A stretch of DNA of 64,000 nucleotides from Chrysopilus asiliformis (Eukaryota; Arthropoda; Insecta; Diptera; Rhagionidae), in assembly GCA_964034945.1 (NCBI GenBank), contig OZ035961.1, forward strand, positions 70,667,931 to 70,731,930, in the 5' to 3' direction. Shown here one piece after another: positions 26,869 through 38,380 of the stretch. The notes beneath the pieces were generated by a model, which saw nothing but the letters and a program-made list of their open reading frames with translations, ran no database searches and was not told the origin of the DNA. Every line of letters starts with the position of its first letter. The stretch's first letter is position 1. Both the position numbers and the translations under genes were made by a program.

Positions 26869-28166
26869 CGAGGGCAGTCCGATAAGTACTTAGCCTCACC
26901 GCCCGATGGTGCCACTATCGCAGGAGAAATTTACTATCGTGTAGTACATTCTCATAGACGGCTACAGTCAAAATTTCAGCCGAATCGAACTCGTAGTTTT
27001 GTTTTGACCGCGTATGGAAGCGGGCGTGTCTGCGGATTTCAAAAAAATGGAAAAAGAGCAATATCGGTCGGTGATTCGATTCTTGTTTCTGGAAGAGAAA
27101 GCGCGCAGCGAAATCAAAGAGCGCTTGGATGCTGTGTACGGTGACTCTTCTCCTTCGATGGCGACCGTCAAAAATTGGTGTAACGAGTTTCAACGTGGTC
27201 GCACGTCGGTTTTTGATGAGCCACGCCCAGGTGCTACGAAAACGGCTACCATGGAGGATAACATAACAAAAATCCACGATCTCGTATTGGCAGACCGCCG
27301 ATTGAAGGTGCGCGAGATAGCTGAGACAGTAGGCATCTCAAAAGACCGTGTGGGTCATATCCTGCATGAAATTTTGGGCATGAGAAAGCTGTCGGCGCGA
27401 TGGGTGCCGCGTTTGCTCACTCCGGACAACAAGCGGAACCGTGAAACCACTTCACAGCAGTGTTTGACGCTGTTTAAGCGCAATCCGAAGGAGTTTCTGC
27501 GTCGTTTCGTGACCGTCGACGAAACATGGATCCACTGGTACACACCAGAGACTAAGGAACAGTCGAAACAGTGGACTTTACCCGGCGAACGTGCTCCGAA
27601 GAAGGCGAAGACTGTCCTATCTGCCGGAAAGGTGATGGTCACCGTTTTCTAGGATTCACAAGGTGTGATCTACATCGACTACCTGGAGAAGGGCAAAACG
27701 ATCACAAGGCTCTACTATACCGAATTATTGGGCCGATTCGACGCCGAATTGCAGAAAAAACGGCGAAGAAAAAAGTTGGCGAAGAAAAAAGTGCTCTTCC
27801 ACCATGACAACGCACCGGCTCACACCTCCGCCGTCGCCATGGCCAAATTGGTCGAATTGGGCTACGAACTGCTGCCCCATCCACCGTATTCTCCATATTT
27901 GGCCCCGTGCGACTTCTTTTTGTTTCCAAACTTGAAAAAGTCACTCGCCGGGCAGAAATTTGAGTCGAATGAGGAGGTCATCGCCACTACGGAGGCCTAC
28001 TTTGCAGACCTCGAGAAAACGTATTTTTCAGACGGGTTAAAGAAGTTGGAGCATCGCTGGGTCAAGTGTATCGAGCTAAAAGGAGACTATGTTGAGAGAT
28101 AAATGGTCACTTTTCCAAAATTTTCGTTTTTTTTTTGTAGGCTAAGTACTTATCGGACTGCCCTCG
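26869..28166 (+). mobile_element. 1298-bp mariner element with perfect TIRs
   Basis: Perfect 28-bp inverted repeats (CGAGGGCAGTCCGATAAGTA... and complement) at 26869-26896 and 28139-28166 are flanked by TA at 26867-26868 and 28167-28168. The 1.3-kb length and single transposase frame fit mariner exactly. It lies inside the older mariner at 26826-30490, at the position of that relic's C-terminal codons. Identical TIRs indicate a recent insertion. Confidence 0.95.
27014..28102 (+). pseudogene. Mariner D,D34D transposase with one amber codon
   Basis: This frame encodes 362 positions of a mariner transposase, which excises and inserts the element at TA. An N-terminal HTH region spans about 12-115, with a WVPRLLTPDNK linker at 130-140. 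Catalytic Asp residues are D169 (TVDETW), D265 (HHDNAPAHT) and D300 (LAPCD), with 34 residues between the last two, which defines D,D34D. At codon 213 (27650-27652) TAG replaces the Trp normally found in the VFWDSQG motif, a one-base change from TGG; the frame is otherwise open to the natural stop. ATG at 27047 is an alternative start. The copy is inactive unless the stop is read through, but clearly young. Confidence 0.93.
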
Positions 28167-28370
28167 TATGTGCCATTTGTCGACCAACTTCTGCCATTTT
28201 GCTGGTAGATTAAAAAAACCTCTCCCAATTTTTGGCGAGTCATCAAATATGTTTGTAGTTTGGAGTTGTCGTGATAAAATACAATACCTTTCCTGTTGAT
28301 CAAATTTGGCTGTATTTCCTCAATCGTACGCTTCAATCGCTCTAGTTGCTCACAGTGGAGTGCAGAATCA

Positions 28371-28811
28371 CCCTTGGAGCACAATGAACGCAACCAAGCC
28401 GGAACTAAGGACGCTTCGAACTGTCACGCAACGCAGTTCAGGAGCGGTTGAGCACAATAGAAGCGTCGTCTGTTGCGTTGTAAGACAAACACAGAAAAAT
28501 TAAAAGTGAACTAAAGTAGAAAAATATATAAAAAATGGATAATTTTCAAGCGATAATTTGCTTTGTTGGTCTTTATCTTTGTTATTTGTATGTTATTGCA
28601 CTAAGGCTATCAATTTTTCCTCGAACGACATTTCCCCAACCTCACTTTATGAACTGTCAACGCAGAGTTGCTGCGGCAAAGTTCAAAGTTTGGCAACTTT
28701 TGCGTCGATGGTTGCGTTCAATGCGTTTAAGCATTTCTGTGACATAAACTCGTAAGTGACATTTGGATGCGTGATGGTTGCGGCTTGGTTGCGTTCATTG
28801 TGCTCCAAGGG
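28371..28811. mobile_element. 441-bp MITE, PIF/Harbinger-like (TTA target)
   Basis: Inverted ends begin CCCTTGGAGCACAATGAACG and run about 30 bp. The element splits the old mariner frame between VGRTI and SALHCEQ. On the coding strand of that relic the flanking triplets are TTA and TGA, consistent with a 3-bp TWA duplication with one later change, as in PIF/Harbinger. A 70-codon frame (28535-28747) inside has no domain I recognise. Subterminal GAACGCAACC-type motifs recur in both orientations. Confidence 0.7.
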
Positions 28812-29142
28812 TAAATCGTTCGGCCAACCGATAACACCTCATGATGTACGATTCCGTTCAGTCCTACCAACATCACCTTCCTCGACGTATGTTCTGGTTT
28901 TGCCACTGTCTGCGCAGCTTCACCTCGCTTTGGCCACGATCTTGTTCGCACTTCGTTGTCATAAGTGATCCATTTTTCATCGCCGGTTACCAACTGCTTC
29001 AAAAATAGCACGATTTTATTGCGTTTCAGTAGCAGATGGAAACGCGATCCATTCAACTTTTTTCAGTTAATTCATATCGCACCCAAACGTCGATCTTGTT
29101 TTGGTATTCACCTCGTTTCAAACGATTTGAAACTGTTTTATG

Positions 29143-30373
29143 CACGGTAAAAACTGGAGTCTAATTTTAAGACTTTTTTTCCTACATATAGGTCAACACC
29201 TTTTTGAGCCTAAAAATCAAACTTTAAAAGTTTGAAATTATTTTCCTTTTAAATAGTATTATCCGGTCTAAATTTAAGGTATTAAAATTTAAATTTTAGT
29301 CTAAAAAATCTAAAAATTAGTTCCAAATTTCTAAAAATTCTCAAATTAAAACCTTACGGTTTAAGTTTAAGATGCATGAGTCTTAAATTTAGACTGGAAT
29401 GGTTAAAAAATAGTCATAAACTTCTAAAATTCGTGAATTATCCGGGTAAATAAGACTATCCGGTCTAAATTTAAGACTTAAAAGTTTTAATTTCAAACTG
29501 AAATTACTAAAAAGTAGTTACAATTTTCTAAAACTGACTCAAATTTAGACTTCGAAGTTTAAATTCCAAACCTTTTTTTTTATGTTTATGCCAGGAGCTT
29601 AGGCAATTTGCCTCTAATGCCGAAGTGTTTAGGTCCATGAGCAGAAAACTTCCAAATTCAAATTCAAGCCGAATTATTTTTGCCCTGAGTGGGATTTGAA
29701 CCACTGCTCTTTGGATCACAAGGCAAGCACTTAGCTAACTGAGCCATCCACGCCCGCGAATTAAATTCTTAATTTTAGATTAATATGTATAGAAAATATA
29801 CTCAGACTTCTAAAATAAACCAATTCCAGACTTTACTTTCTAAATTTTAGAATAATGAGTTTTAATTATAGGCTGAAACGATTAAAAAGTAGTCACAATT
29901 TTCTAAAACTGAATAAATTGTAGACTTTGAAGTTTTGTTTTTAGACCGAAAAGTCGAATTCGAGCCTCGCGACTTTTCTAAAAATTGACCGACCGACTGA
30001 TGAATTTGAAAAAGAAAAATAAACTGAAAAGACTAAATATTAGACAAAAAGTTTAATTCAATTTTATCCGAATTGAAGTAAAACTTACAAGGTTTAGTTC
30101 TCAAACTTATAGGTCTAATATTTCAATTAAAAGTCTAGAAATAAGGCGGAGAGGTTTAAAACAAATTTTTAAGAAAGAAAAAGTTTACTTTTTAAACTAT
30201 AGTCTTAAAAATAAACCGAAACTCACTAAATATTAAACTTTTCGACTAAAATATATTCTAAACTTTCAAAAAGTTTTAAAAATAGAGAAAATAGTTTAAA
30301 ATTCCATTAAACTTTCAAAAGTTTAAAAAATAGAAGGAAAAAGTCTTAAAATTAGACTCCAGTTTTTACCGTG
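29143..30373. mobile_element. 1.2-kb element with CACGGTAAAAAC ends
   Basis: Inverted ends of about 31 bp begin CACGGTAAAAACTGGAGTCT and finish with the complement. The body is AT-rich and full of diverged GTCTAAATTTAAGAC/AAAAGTTT motifs in both orientations, with no coding frame. It interrupts the old mariner at a His-Lys codon pair, and the mariner reading frame shows a duplication of only TG. A CAC... terminus with a 2-bp duplication resembles CACTA (EnSpm) elements, but I cannot assign it firmly. A SINE has inserted into it. Confidence 0.7.
29567..29760 (-). mobile_element. tRNA-derived SINE
   Basis: On the minus strand this 194-bp element begins with a tRNA-like head: a pol III A box TGGCTCAGTTAGC (29734-29746) and a B box GGTTCAAATCC (29692-29702) in tRNA-like spacing, followed by a body of about 115 bp and an A-rich 3' tail. 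TTAAATTC flanks both sides (29559-29566 and 29761-29768) as a probable target duplication. The anticodon stem does not pair well and the element continues past the tRNA end, so it is a SINE and not a working tRNA gene. The LINE partner is unknown. It lies inside the CACGG-ended element. Confidence 0.82.
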
Positions 30374-30490
30374 TGGTTGATCTCAAGTTCCTTAGCGAAA
30401 TCATGACTGCTTACATGCCGGTCTTGCTTATTTTTTTCCCGTTATTTTTGATAGATTGTCTTGACCATAAACTGCACACGAATGTGTACA

Positions 30491-33400
30491 ATTGCACTTA
30501 ATTTTCAAAAATTTCCCTTATTTTTGTGACTCAATAACTTTTGCTACACTGCACAGATTTCAATGAAGTTTTTTCCAATAGTAGCTTTATGTAAGACTTT
30601 GCTCTCCCTGATTTATATATTTCCGTCTATTTTTCTATCTGTTCGCTTTTAACTTTTAGATACTCTTTGTATTGATTCCATTAAGAAATTTTAATTTTGT
30701 CATAATTTTCCAATTTTCCATTTTCTGAAAACGATATTGTCAAAAAACACAAAAATGCGTCTTTAATAGGTACAAAAAATATAGATGGAATGACGGATTA
30801 ATTGGGTGTAATAAATTGGTTTTTTTGCTTTATTCTCCTAATATTTTTCCTTTAGCCTTTAATAGCTAATATTTACGTTTTGAAGCCAAAGGCCGATGGC
30901 TAACCCATGGATAGACTTTGTCCTTAGTCCTTGTCATGAAAACATTGTTCATGTGATATGGCATTGATATAATGATCTGTCGGGACGAGAAAAAAAAGTG
31001 CTTTCATCTGCCATAGTACTTATTCAGCCTGATGAAGTCATACCTATTCAGAATTTCCAAATGTCCAAAAACGATGTTTCCAACGAGAGCATGGTCGCAT
31101 CCAAACGAGAATAATGACATAATTAATGATCAGTGGCAAAAAACTTCATAAGCATCTGAATTTCGAAGTTGCCAGAACTTTGGTATAACGTTCGTCGATT
31201 CAATTTCAACATTTTATATATTTTGATACTTTAATACTTTATTAGCCGTCTGTGAGTCGTCTAACTAAAAAGTGACGTCGCGTCAAACAGTTCGTATGGT
31301 GAGCTGTCACTTGTGACATAACATCGCTCGTCAACATCGTCGTCACTCAATAGGAGAGAACTAAAATGACAAAGCGCCGTTTTGTAATATGAAGCCCAAA
31401 GTGCCACTCGAGTGTTACAAAATTGTAACTTTGAAGATACCGGCCAAACGTATCGAATTTCTAGGATATGTGGACTCAATTATATTCTATAAATTCTTAA
31501 TCGATATCTTTGTAATTTTGGTGCACCCATTGCCTGATCCAGATGTTATTTTAATATGGTATTGATCATTTTAAATTTTAGACTAATTATAAAATTCAAC
31601 ATTTGTAAAGGTAAAATTTTAAGATTTGATTTTCAGATATTTTCGAATTTTTGTGTTATTAGAAAATATTTTAAAGGGAAACAACTTCAATACTGATTCT
31701 ATCAAATTTGTATAATACAGAAGAAATTAGTAATATTTGTCTATTCCGTTATATTTTATATCATTATACCGTACTACGGCTTAAGACTAAAATGCATTTA
31801 AAAACGTATGTGCTATTTTAAAGTTAAATCTTTCTCATTGATAAATTGTGCTTAAAAAAATCGAAGCATTTTTGAATCTTACTTCAACCTTGATTACTTA
31901 ACGAAATATATTTGGATTTTTTAAACCAGAGATTTGTAAACCAAGAGAGCCTGGAGTAAATTTTTTTTAATTGTTCCAAAAAAATTTTTTTCATAACACA
32001 TGCATCGAAAATAGGCCCTTCGATGCCTCCGTAGCGGGTCGAAAGTTGCGTTTTCGGCCCTAGGGGCGAAAGTGCGATTAGCAGGCCGAAACTGTGTTTT
32101 TGCGACGTTTATGAATGAACCTGAACGAGTGAAGTTAGCTATACGAGCGCAGTGTGATTTACAGTAGTTGCGCATTGTCGATTTCCATTTTTTGTTATGT
32201 TGATTTTTCATTTCAGTGGGGAGAAAAACTGAAACAGCTGATCAGCACTTTTGCATTTCACATTGTATTTTGCGTGTGATTTAGTTGAGCATTACCGATT
32301 TCCATTTTTTGTTATGTTGATTTTTTATTTCAAAGGAAAGAAATTTAAAAATTAAAATCTGTTTTGACCAACATTTCTTAGTAATAAAACGAATTTATAG
32401 AATATAGTTGTTTTGTTTCTTTTAAAAATTCACTTCTGCTGAAATCAGGGGGCTTCCCGCATGTGGGGCTTCGCCCCCCAAACCCCCTTTTGCATTACTC
32501 TCCAATACCAAAATCGCGCTTAAATGGCATCTCAAGACATATTTTCAATGAATTTGTTATGAAAAATTGTATACGCAACTCGGAGCGGAGTCACCGATTT
32601 CACTCGTGTGATATCTGCCCTCGCTTCGCTCCTGCAGCTAACTTCACACTCTTGAAATCGTTGACTTTCGCCCCTTGTTGCGTAATATACTATTGTGCGA
32701 GGTGTCTACAAAATATGAATCCGGACTTGAGGAAAATTTAAAGAATTTCTATATGAGTTCTTAAACGCTAATCGCCTCCGTTTTGAAAAAATGATATTTT
32801 TTTGCAAATATCCGCAGAACAAGCCAAAACTGATGTTAACACCCAATTTGTACACAAAATCTCTTTAAACGTTGGATTTTATTATATGTTTCCAGCATAA
32901 AATATACTACCATAAATTGAATTAGAAAGTAACACTTGCAATTAGATTTATGATAAAATACACGTATGTACAGTGACACAATTTACCTCCTTTACTCAGC
33001 CTTTTTCCCCTGATTTATTTGCTTTTGTCAATCCGCTAGCCCCGTTTGTAGAAAATTTTATTTTGAAAAGTTCTATTAACAAAAGCGACCAGGAAATAAA
33101 CGGATACATGTGTCGACAATATTTTGGTTAGTGCGATAAAGATCTTAATCAATGGGCTGTACACCCCTATTAAAATATGGAAACAGTAAATGCACCAGCA
33201 ACAACCACTGTATTTATACTATGTGAAATCATTTGTGGCAATTGGGGTAGATACTAATCAGATGTCAAGGCTGGGTAGTGGCAGGTCATGATTTTGACTA
33301 ATGTCATCGCTACTCATATCATTCGATTGATTGAGATGTTTATTCTTAACGAGTTCTGACAACTTTCCCTGATACACAAAGCAAACCTACACATATGAGT

Positions 33401-33761
33401 GAGTATAGCCAAGTACTTAGTGTTTACTCTGCCCTTTAGAAAATGACCCACTGAATAGAAAAATATGATTTACAAGATATGATGACTGGGAAAGTGTGGG
33501 ATTTAGAATTTGTCCAACATATGGTCCCCGATAGTCCACGTTTATTGTTAATTCTTTCACCTATGCTGGATATATGTATATACGTATATTTTTTCTACCT
33601 TCATATGGGCTTCGCTTACAGAAGAAAAGGCTTCGATCAATTCAAAGAAGTAGCGGCAGATTGTGAACTTTTATTTGTTTCGGGTTTGTTATTTTTCCGG
33701 CTTTGCTTTGATGACTTGCGTGATTTATTATTTTTATCTTGTATTCGACACCATACGAATA
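30491..33761. other. AT-rich DNA without recognised genes
   Basis: No protein family, RNA gene or complete transposon was recognised. A phrase CGATTTCCATTTTTTGTTAT occurs twice in direct orientation (about 32180 and 32302), each within a similar 60-bp context, suggesting a local duplication. Around 32450-32490 a short G/C-rich stretch (GGGGCTTCGCCCCCCAAACC) stands out against the AT-rich background and resembles the GGGGGCTCCCGGC stretch of the foldback at 47.9 kb. Short open frames here show no conserved motif. Confidence 0.5.
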
Positions 33762-35389
33762 TAGGGTGACCATTTTTTGCTGGAAGAAAAAGAGAACGGA
33801 GTGGGGCAAGGGGGTCAGGCAGAGTCGACTGTGCACAATTATGCGAACACTTTGAGTGAATTAAAATAGATTTAGACGTATCTACACAGTAGCGAAAATA
33901 GACGAGAGTAAGATGTGTAAACACCCATGCAGAGCTCTACCCGACTTCTATGCGAGATATTTTAGGCGATAGTTTTCTACCCTGTAAACACTGTTTGGTG
34001 AGAGTAGAACAGATTGTTGAAAACGTTGGTAGAACTCTCGTCTAGCAAAAAAGCAATTGCGCAGAGTTCAGTCGGTACAATTTTCTGGTTCATTGTAGTA
34101 TATAAAATTGTTTGTTTGCTATTTAGTAATCGTTTGTGATTTCAGTTGAATTTTTAGTAAAAAGGTAAAAAAATCGATAAAAAAAGACTTAAATTTGAAA
34201 CAAATCACTGGTAAAAAATATTTGAAAGAAATCAGTGACTATAAATGGATAAAATAAAAAATTCTATAATCTCGAAATAATCTATGGAACGTAGCAAGTG
34301 ATTTATACAGCAACCAGTAAATATTTAGTTAAGACATTGTATGGTGACAAAATATCACCTGAAATTACTGAATTGTCGCGTGGTTTTTTTTATTTTCTAA
34401 TTCAATTTATTCCTGAAAAACAGGGATGGAAAACGAAAAAAAAAATCGTCACGTTATACATTTAGTTATGTAACGAAATTCAAAATTTATTTCGTTTAGT
34501 AACAATAAAAAAAATCATTTCATTACGTCATAACGTTATTATTTCGTTACACATTCAGGGTATTTACAGTCGTCTTTTAAATTGCGGGTAAATTTACCGC
34601 TCGTTAATTCAGTCAAATCTAACAGATTTTTCCCGAGACAGTAACTTGGTTCATGTAAAAATGAATTACCGGATTCGGTAATTGTATACATGCCTTGAGT
34701 CGTGTTTTCCAGCCCGGTTATTCGGTATCAAGAATCAACCGCGGGTGGCGCTAGTAATGTTTTTAGTTGTCAAATTTTCTCGCTGGTTATCTCGTCGGAC
34801 TGCAATTTTTTTCAATTTTGATAGCCGTTACCACAATAGAAATTCAAAAGAATACATCAAACATGGACTTAAAGGTATGTGACATATTTTACAATCAAAT
34901 TCGCAGTTCATGATTTGGTCACGTATCAAATAAAAGCGCTGTTCTCAAATCTTTGCTGTGGGATGTTCACAGCAGAATATTTTCAGTCTTTTAATATTAC
35001 CGAAAATACCGAATACCGAAAATTAAAAGAGGATTGTGAATACCCTCATTGTATTGAAACTGAAAACCAGAGATGAAAATAAGAGTTATTTTTTCTCTCT
35101 TTATCTCTCATTTCAAGTTTCACTCACAACTAATAACGTTTTCATTGTGTGAAAAAATATCTCTGAAGGAGATGATTTTTACTTGTGCGACGAAAAACTC
35201 AAGAAGAGAGATAAATATTTCCTGAAAATAAATATCAGTTCTAATGAGAGATAAATATTTCTTATAAATAAATATCAGTTCCAATGAGTTTTATTTCGCT
35301 GAGCTGACGAAAAACTCATTTGTTCGATTTTGTATGGTGTGGCTAGTGTACGATAAGAAGTTATTATTTATTGTAAAGTAAATGAAAAC

Positions 35390-37463
35390 CAGAGTTGGGC
35401 GGATTCAATTCAAAATTGAATGCATTCAAAATTCCATTCCCATTCACTTACTGAATGGTATTTGAAATTTTTACTCCATTACCATTCAGTAGTGAATGGT
35501 AATGGCCAGAAAATTCAACTCTCCATTCACTGAATGGGAATGGCAATCCATTTCCATTCCCATTCGATTTGAGTTGAGATTTTATGATTTTCAGTGAATG
35601 GTAATTCAATTTAGTCAAATGATTTTTTTATATGGAAAAATGCTCGAAATCGATCGAAATGAGGGAAAAGTTAATTTGCCTCAAAACGGCAGGACCGATT
35701 TTTATGATCCATATCACATTGGATAGAGATCAGTGTGGCCTATAGTACTAGATATAAGGCATTCTGGAAAAAACAAAATGGCGGCTGTTAGACGCCATTT
35801 TGTCCAAATTACCCCAATAAAGGCCCATCAAGATAGGTATAAAATGAAAGAGCTCTGGAAGAAACTTACAAATATCTATATCATGGGTACCAAAAAAGCA
35901 AAATGGCGGCTGTTAAACGCTATTTTGTCCAAATTACCCCAATAAAGGCCCATCAAGATGGGTATCAAATGAAAGAGCTCTGGAAGAAACTTACAAATAT
36001 CTATATCATGGGTACCAAAAAAGCAAAATGGCGGCTGTTAAACGCTATTTTGTCCAAATTACCCCAATAAAGGCCCATCAAGATGGGTATCAAATGAAAG
36101 AGCTCTGGAAGAAACTTACAAATATCTATATCATGGGTACCAAAAAAGCAAAATGGCGGCTGTTAGACGACATTTTGTCCAAATCGCCTCAATAAAGACC
36201 CATCAAGATGGGTGTCAAATGAAAGAGCTCTGGAAGAAACTTATAAATATCTGTATCATGGTTATCAAAAAAAAAAAAAAAAGAAAATGGCGACCAAACA
36301 CCGTAATAAAGACTTATCAAGATGGGTATCAAATGACAGAGTTTGGGAGGAAACTTATAAATCCCTGTATTTTTTTTTTAAGAAACAATTGACTTAATTT
36401 TTTGTTTTATTCAAATTTGCGTTCATGAAAAATTAGTGATTATGAAAGTAAATTTGAATAAAACAAAAAATTAAGTCAATTGTTTCTTAAAAAAAAATAC
36501 AGGGATTTATAAGTTTCCTCCCAAACTCTGTCATTTGATACCCATCTTGATAAGTCTTTATTACGGTGTTTGGTCGCCATTTTCTTTTTTTTTTTTTGAT
36601 AACCATGATACAGATATTTATAAGTTTCTTCCAGAGCTCTTTCATTTGACACCCATCTTGATGGGTCTTTATTGAGGCGATTTGGACAAAATGTCGTCTA
36701 ACAGCCGCCATTTTGCTTTTTTGGTACCCATGATATAGATATTTGTAAGTTTCTTCCAGAGCTCTTTCATTTGATACCCATCTTGATGGGCCTTTATTGG
36801 GGTAATTTGGACAAAATAGCGTTTAACAGCCGCCATTTTGCTTTTTTGGTACCCATGATATAGATATTTGTAAGTTTCTTCCAGAGCTCTTTCATTTGAT
36901 ACCCATCTTGATGGGCCTTTATTGGGGTAATTTGGACAAAATAGCGTTTAACAGCCGCCATTTTGCTTTTTTGGTACCCATGATATAGATATTTGTAAGT
37001 TTCTTCCAGAGCTCTTTCATTTTATACCTATCTTGATGGGCCTTTATTGGGGTAATTTGGACAAAATGGCGTCTAACAGCCGCCATTTTGTTTTTTCCAG
37101 AATGCCTTATATCTAGTACTATAGGCCACACTGATCTCTATCCAATGTGATATGGATCATAAAAATCGGTCCTGCCGTTTTGAGGCAAATTAACTTTTCC
37201 CTCATTTCGATCGATTTCGAGCATTTTTCCATATAAAAAAATCATTTGACTAAATTGAATTACCATTCACTGAAAATCATAAAATCTCAACTCAAATCGA
37301 ATGGGAATGGAAATGGATTGCCATTCCCATTCAGTGTATGGAGAGTTGAATTTTTTGGCCATTACCATTCACTACTGAATGGTAATGGAATAAAAATTTC
37401 AAATACCATTCAGTAAGTGAATGGGAATTGAAATTGAATGGGAATTGAAAACGCCCGACTATG
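35390..37463. mobile_element. 2.07-kb hAT-type foldback element
   Basis: The termini CAGAGTTGGGCG and CGCCCGACTATG are imperfect inverted repeats flanked by an exact 8-bp duplication ATGAAAAC (35382-35389, 37464-37471). Almost the entire element is palindromic: each arm of about 1 kb holds a GAATGG/CCATTC-rich outer part, a common middle, and an inner tandem array, meeting at an AT-rich centre near 36430. Arms are nearly identical, implying either recent origin or ongoing arm-to-arm conversion. No transposase is encoded. The full palindrome could extrude as a long hairpin, or give a long double-stranded RNA if transcribed. Confidence 0.85.
35778..37090. repeat. 125-bp tandem repeats mirrored in both foldback arms
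   Basis: In the left arm the phrase AAAATGGCGGCTGTTA recurs at 125-bp spacing (35778, 35903, 36028, 36153) with a shorter diverged unit at 36287. The right arm (about 36480-37090) carries the same series in reverse complement. The short frames reading MAAVRRHFVQI on both strands are products of this repeat and not genes. Matching unit order and matching defects in the two arms show that the arms were copied after the tandem repeats formed, or are kept alike. Confidence 0.85.
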
Positions 37464-37530
37464 ATGAAAACCATATTTTTTTTTTACTTTGTATGAAACT
37501 TTTTTCTGGGGGGTGGTAGGGGGGGTGATT

Positions 37531-37718
37531 TATTTTTTTGGAAAATAGTACGGAGCAAAATAAAATTAGGGAGGAAATTTGTTCAAACATTTCCTCGCTA
37601 ATTTTATTTTGCTCTAGGGTATTTTCCTAAAAAAAAAATTTTTTTGTATAAGAAAGTCATGTGCTGTTCAGAAATTTCCTTCCTAATTTTATTTTGCTCC
37701 GTACTATTTTCCAAAAAA
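37531..37718. repeat. Hairpin of AATTTTATTTTGCTC repeats
   Basis: TTTTGGAAAATAGTACGGAG at the left pairs with CTCCGTACTATTTTCC at the right; a third, diverged copy (GCTCTAGGGTATTTTCC) lies between. It belongs to the element at 35068-38348 and may represent subterminal repeats. Confidence 0.6.
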
Positions 37719-38380
37719 AAAAAAATTTCATGTGCAATTCTGTCGATCTTTCGTTATACTTTACCTTTCTGTTGTTGATGGGACTCGAAAAAACTTTCTG
37801 TTTGAGTTTTTAATGGAATTAGCGGAACATTCCTTCACTAAATAGTGGTGAATTTGTGATTTATTCATTTTCATGTGAAATTATGCAATGTTAACACTCT
37901 AAAATGTGATCCATCAAAATCAATCGTTGTAATGAAATGAATCAATGTTGCAATGAAATGTCATGCAAAATGTAAACAAAAGTGCCAGCACTTTTCTGTA
38001 TGTATTTTAAAAGGGAATTCTATTTGATTTTTTTTGGTCGAGTGTATGACAGCAGAAAGGGGAAGTGAGATAAAAAAAACCCGATTTCTATAGTGTAGTG
38101 CTTACTCTAGTGGAAGTTAATGAGGAAAGGCCTTACTTTCCATTCTATAATAGTAATTGTTCGGTGATTTTAAATCTCTTTAAAAAAGAGTTTTATTCTG
38201 CTCGGCAAAAATATTCCTCATCAGGATTGAGTTTTATTTTGCTCGACATAAATATTCCTCATCAGAAGTGAGTGTTATTCTGGTCGATATAAATATTCCT
38301 CATCAGAAGTGAGTCTTTATAAAAATTGAGAAATATTTTCATCCCTGATGAAAACCAAAAAAATTGCATTTTAATAATAC

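Larger units (their letters stand above)
26826..30490 (-). pseudogene. Old mariner transposase relic, split by later insertions
   Basis: Minus-strand pieces read in order as a decayed mariner transposase (a cut-and-paste enzyme that acts at TA): an HTH segment (AKELEINH, about 30375-30450), a linker resembling WVPHELT (VWVRYELTEKN, near 29070), the first catalytic Asp in VTGDEKWITYDN (about 28990), HDN at about 28265, and a C-terminal LPAKWQKLVDKWH at about 28190. The segment with the third Asp is deleted between HDN and LPAKWQ. Similarity is to irritans/Hsmar-type mariners. A TTGGTTGGGAAAAAAGT terminus lies at 26826-26842. Three insertions interrupt it: a young mariner, a Harbinger-type MITE and a CACGG-ended element. 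Several stops and frameshifts make it inactive. Confidence 0.8.
35068..38348. mobile_element. hAT-like element with CAGAGATGAAAAT ends
   Basis: The left end CAGAGATGAAAAT and right end ATTTTCATCCCTG are inverted with one mismatch, flanked by CTGAAAAC and ATGAAAAC (7 of 8). Subterminal GATAAATATTTC and AATATTCCTCATCAG motifs recur several times in opposite orientations near the two ends. It contains the foldback at 35390-37463 and a three-part hairpin at 37531-37718. Confidence 0.65.

Noticed and set aside
29685..29760. Functional tRNA gene on the minus strand
   Set aside because: A and B boxes are good, but the anticodon stem does not pair and the sequence continues into a SINE body and A-rich tail between direct repeats.
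33479..33769. Hydrophobic 96-codon frame as a membrane protein
   Set aside because: AT-rich sequence read in any frame gives Phe/Leu/Ile-rich peptides. No start context or homology is visible, and the frame crosses the left border of the hAT-like element.
35733..37131. Paired small frames (MAAVRRHFVQI...) on both strands
   Set aside because: They are readings of the 125-bp tandem repeat in the two arms of a foldback element; sequence identity reflects the palindrome and not protein conservation.
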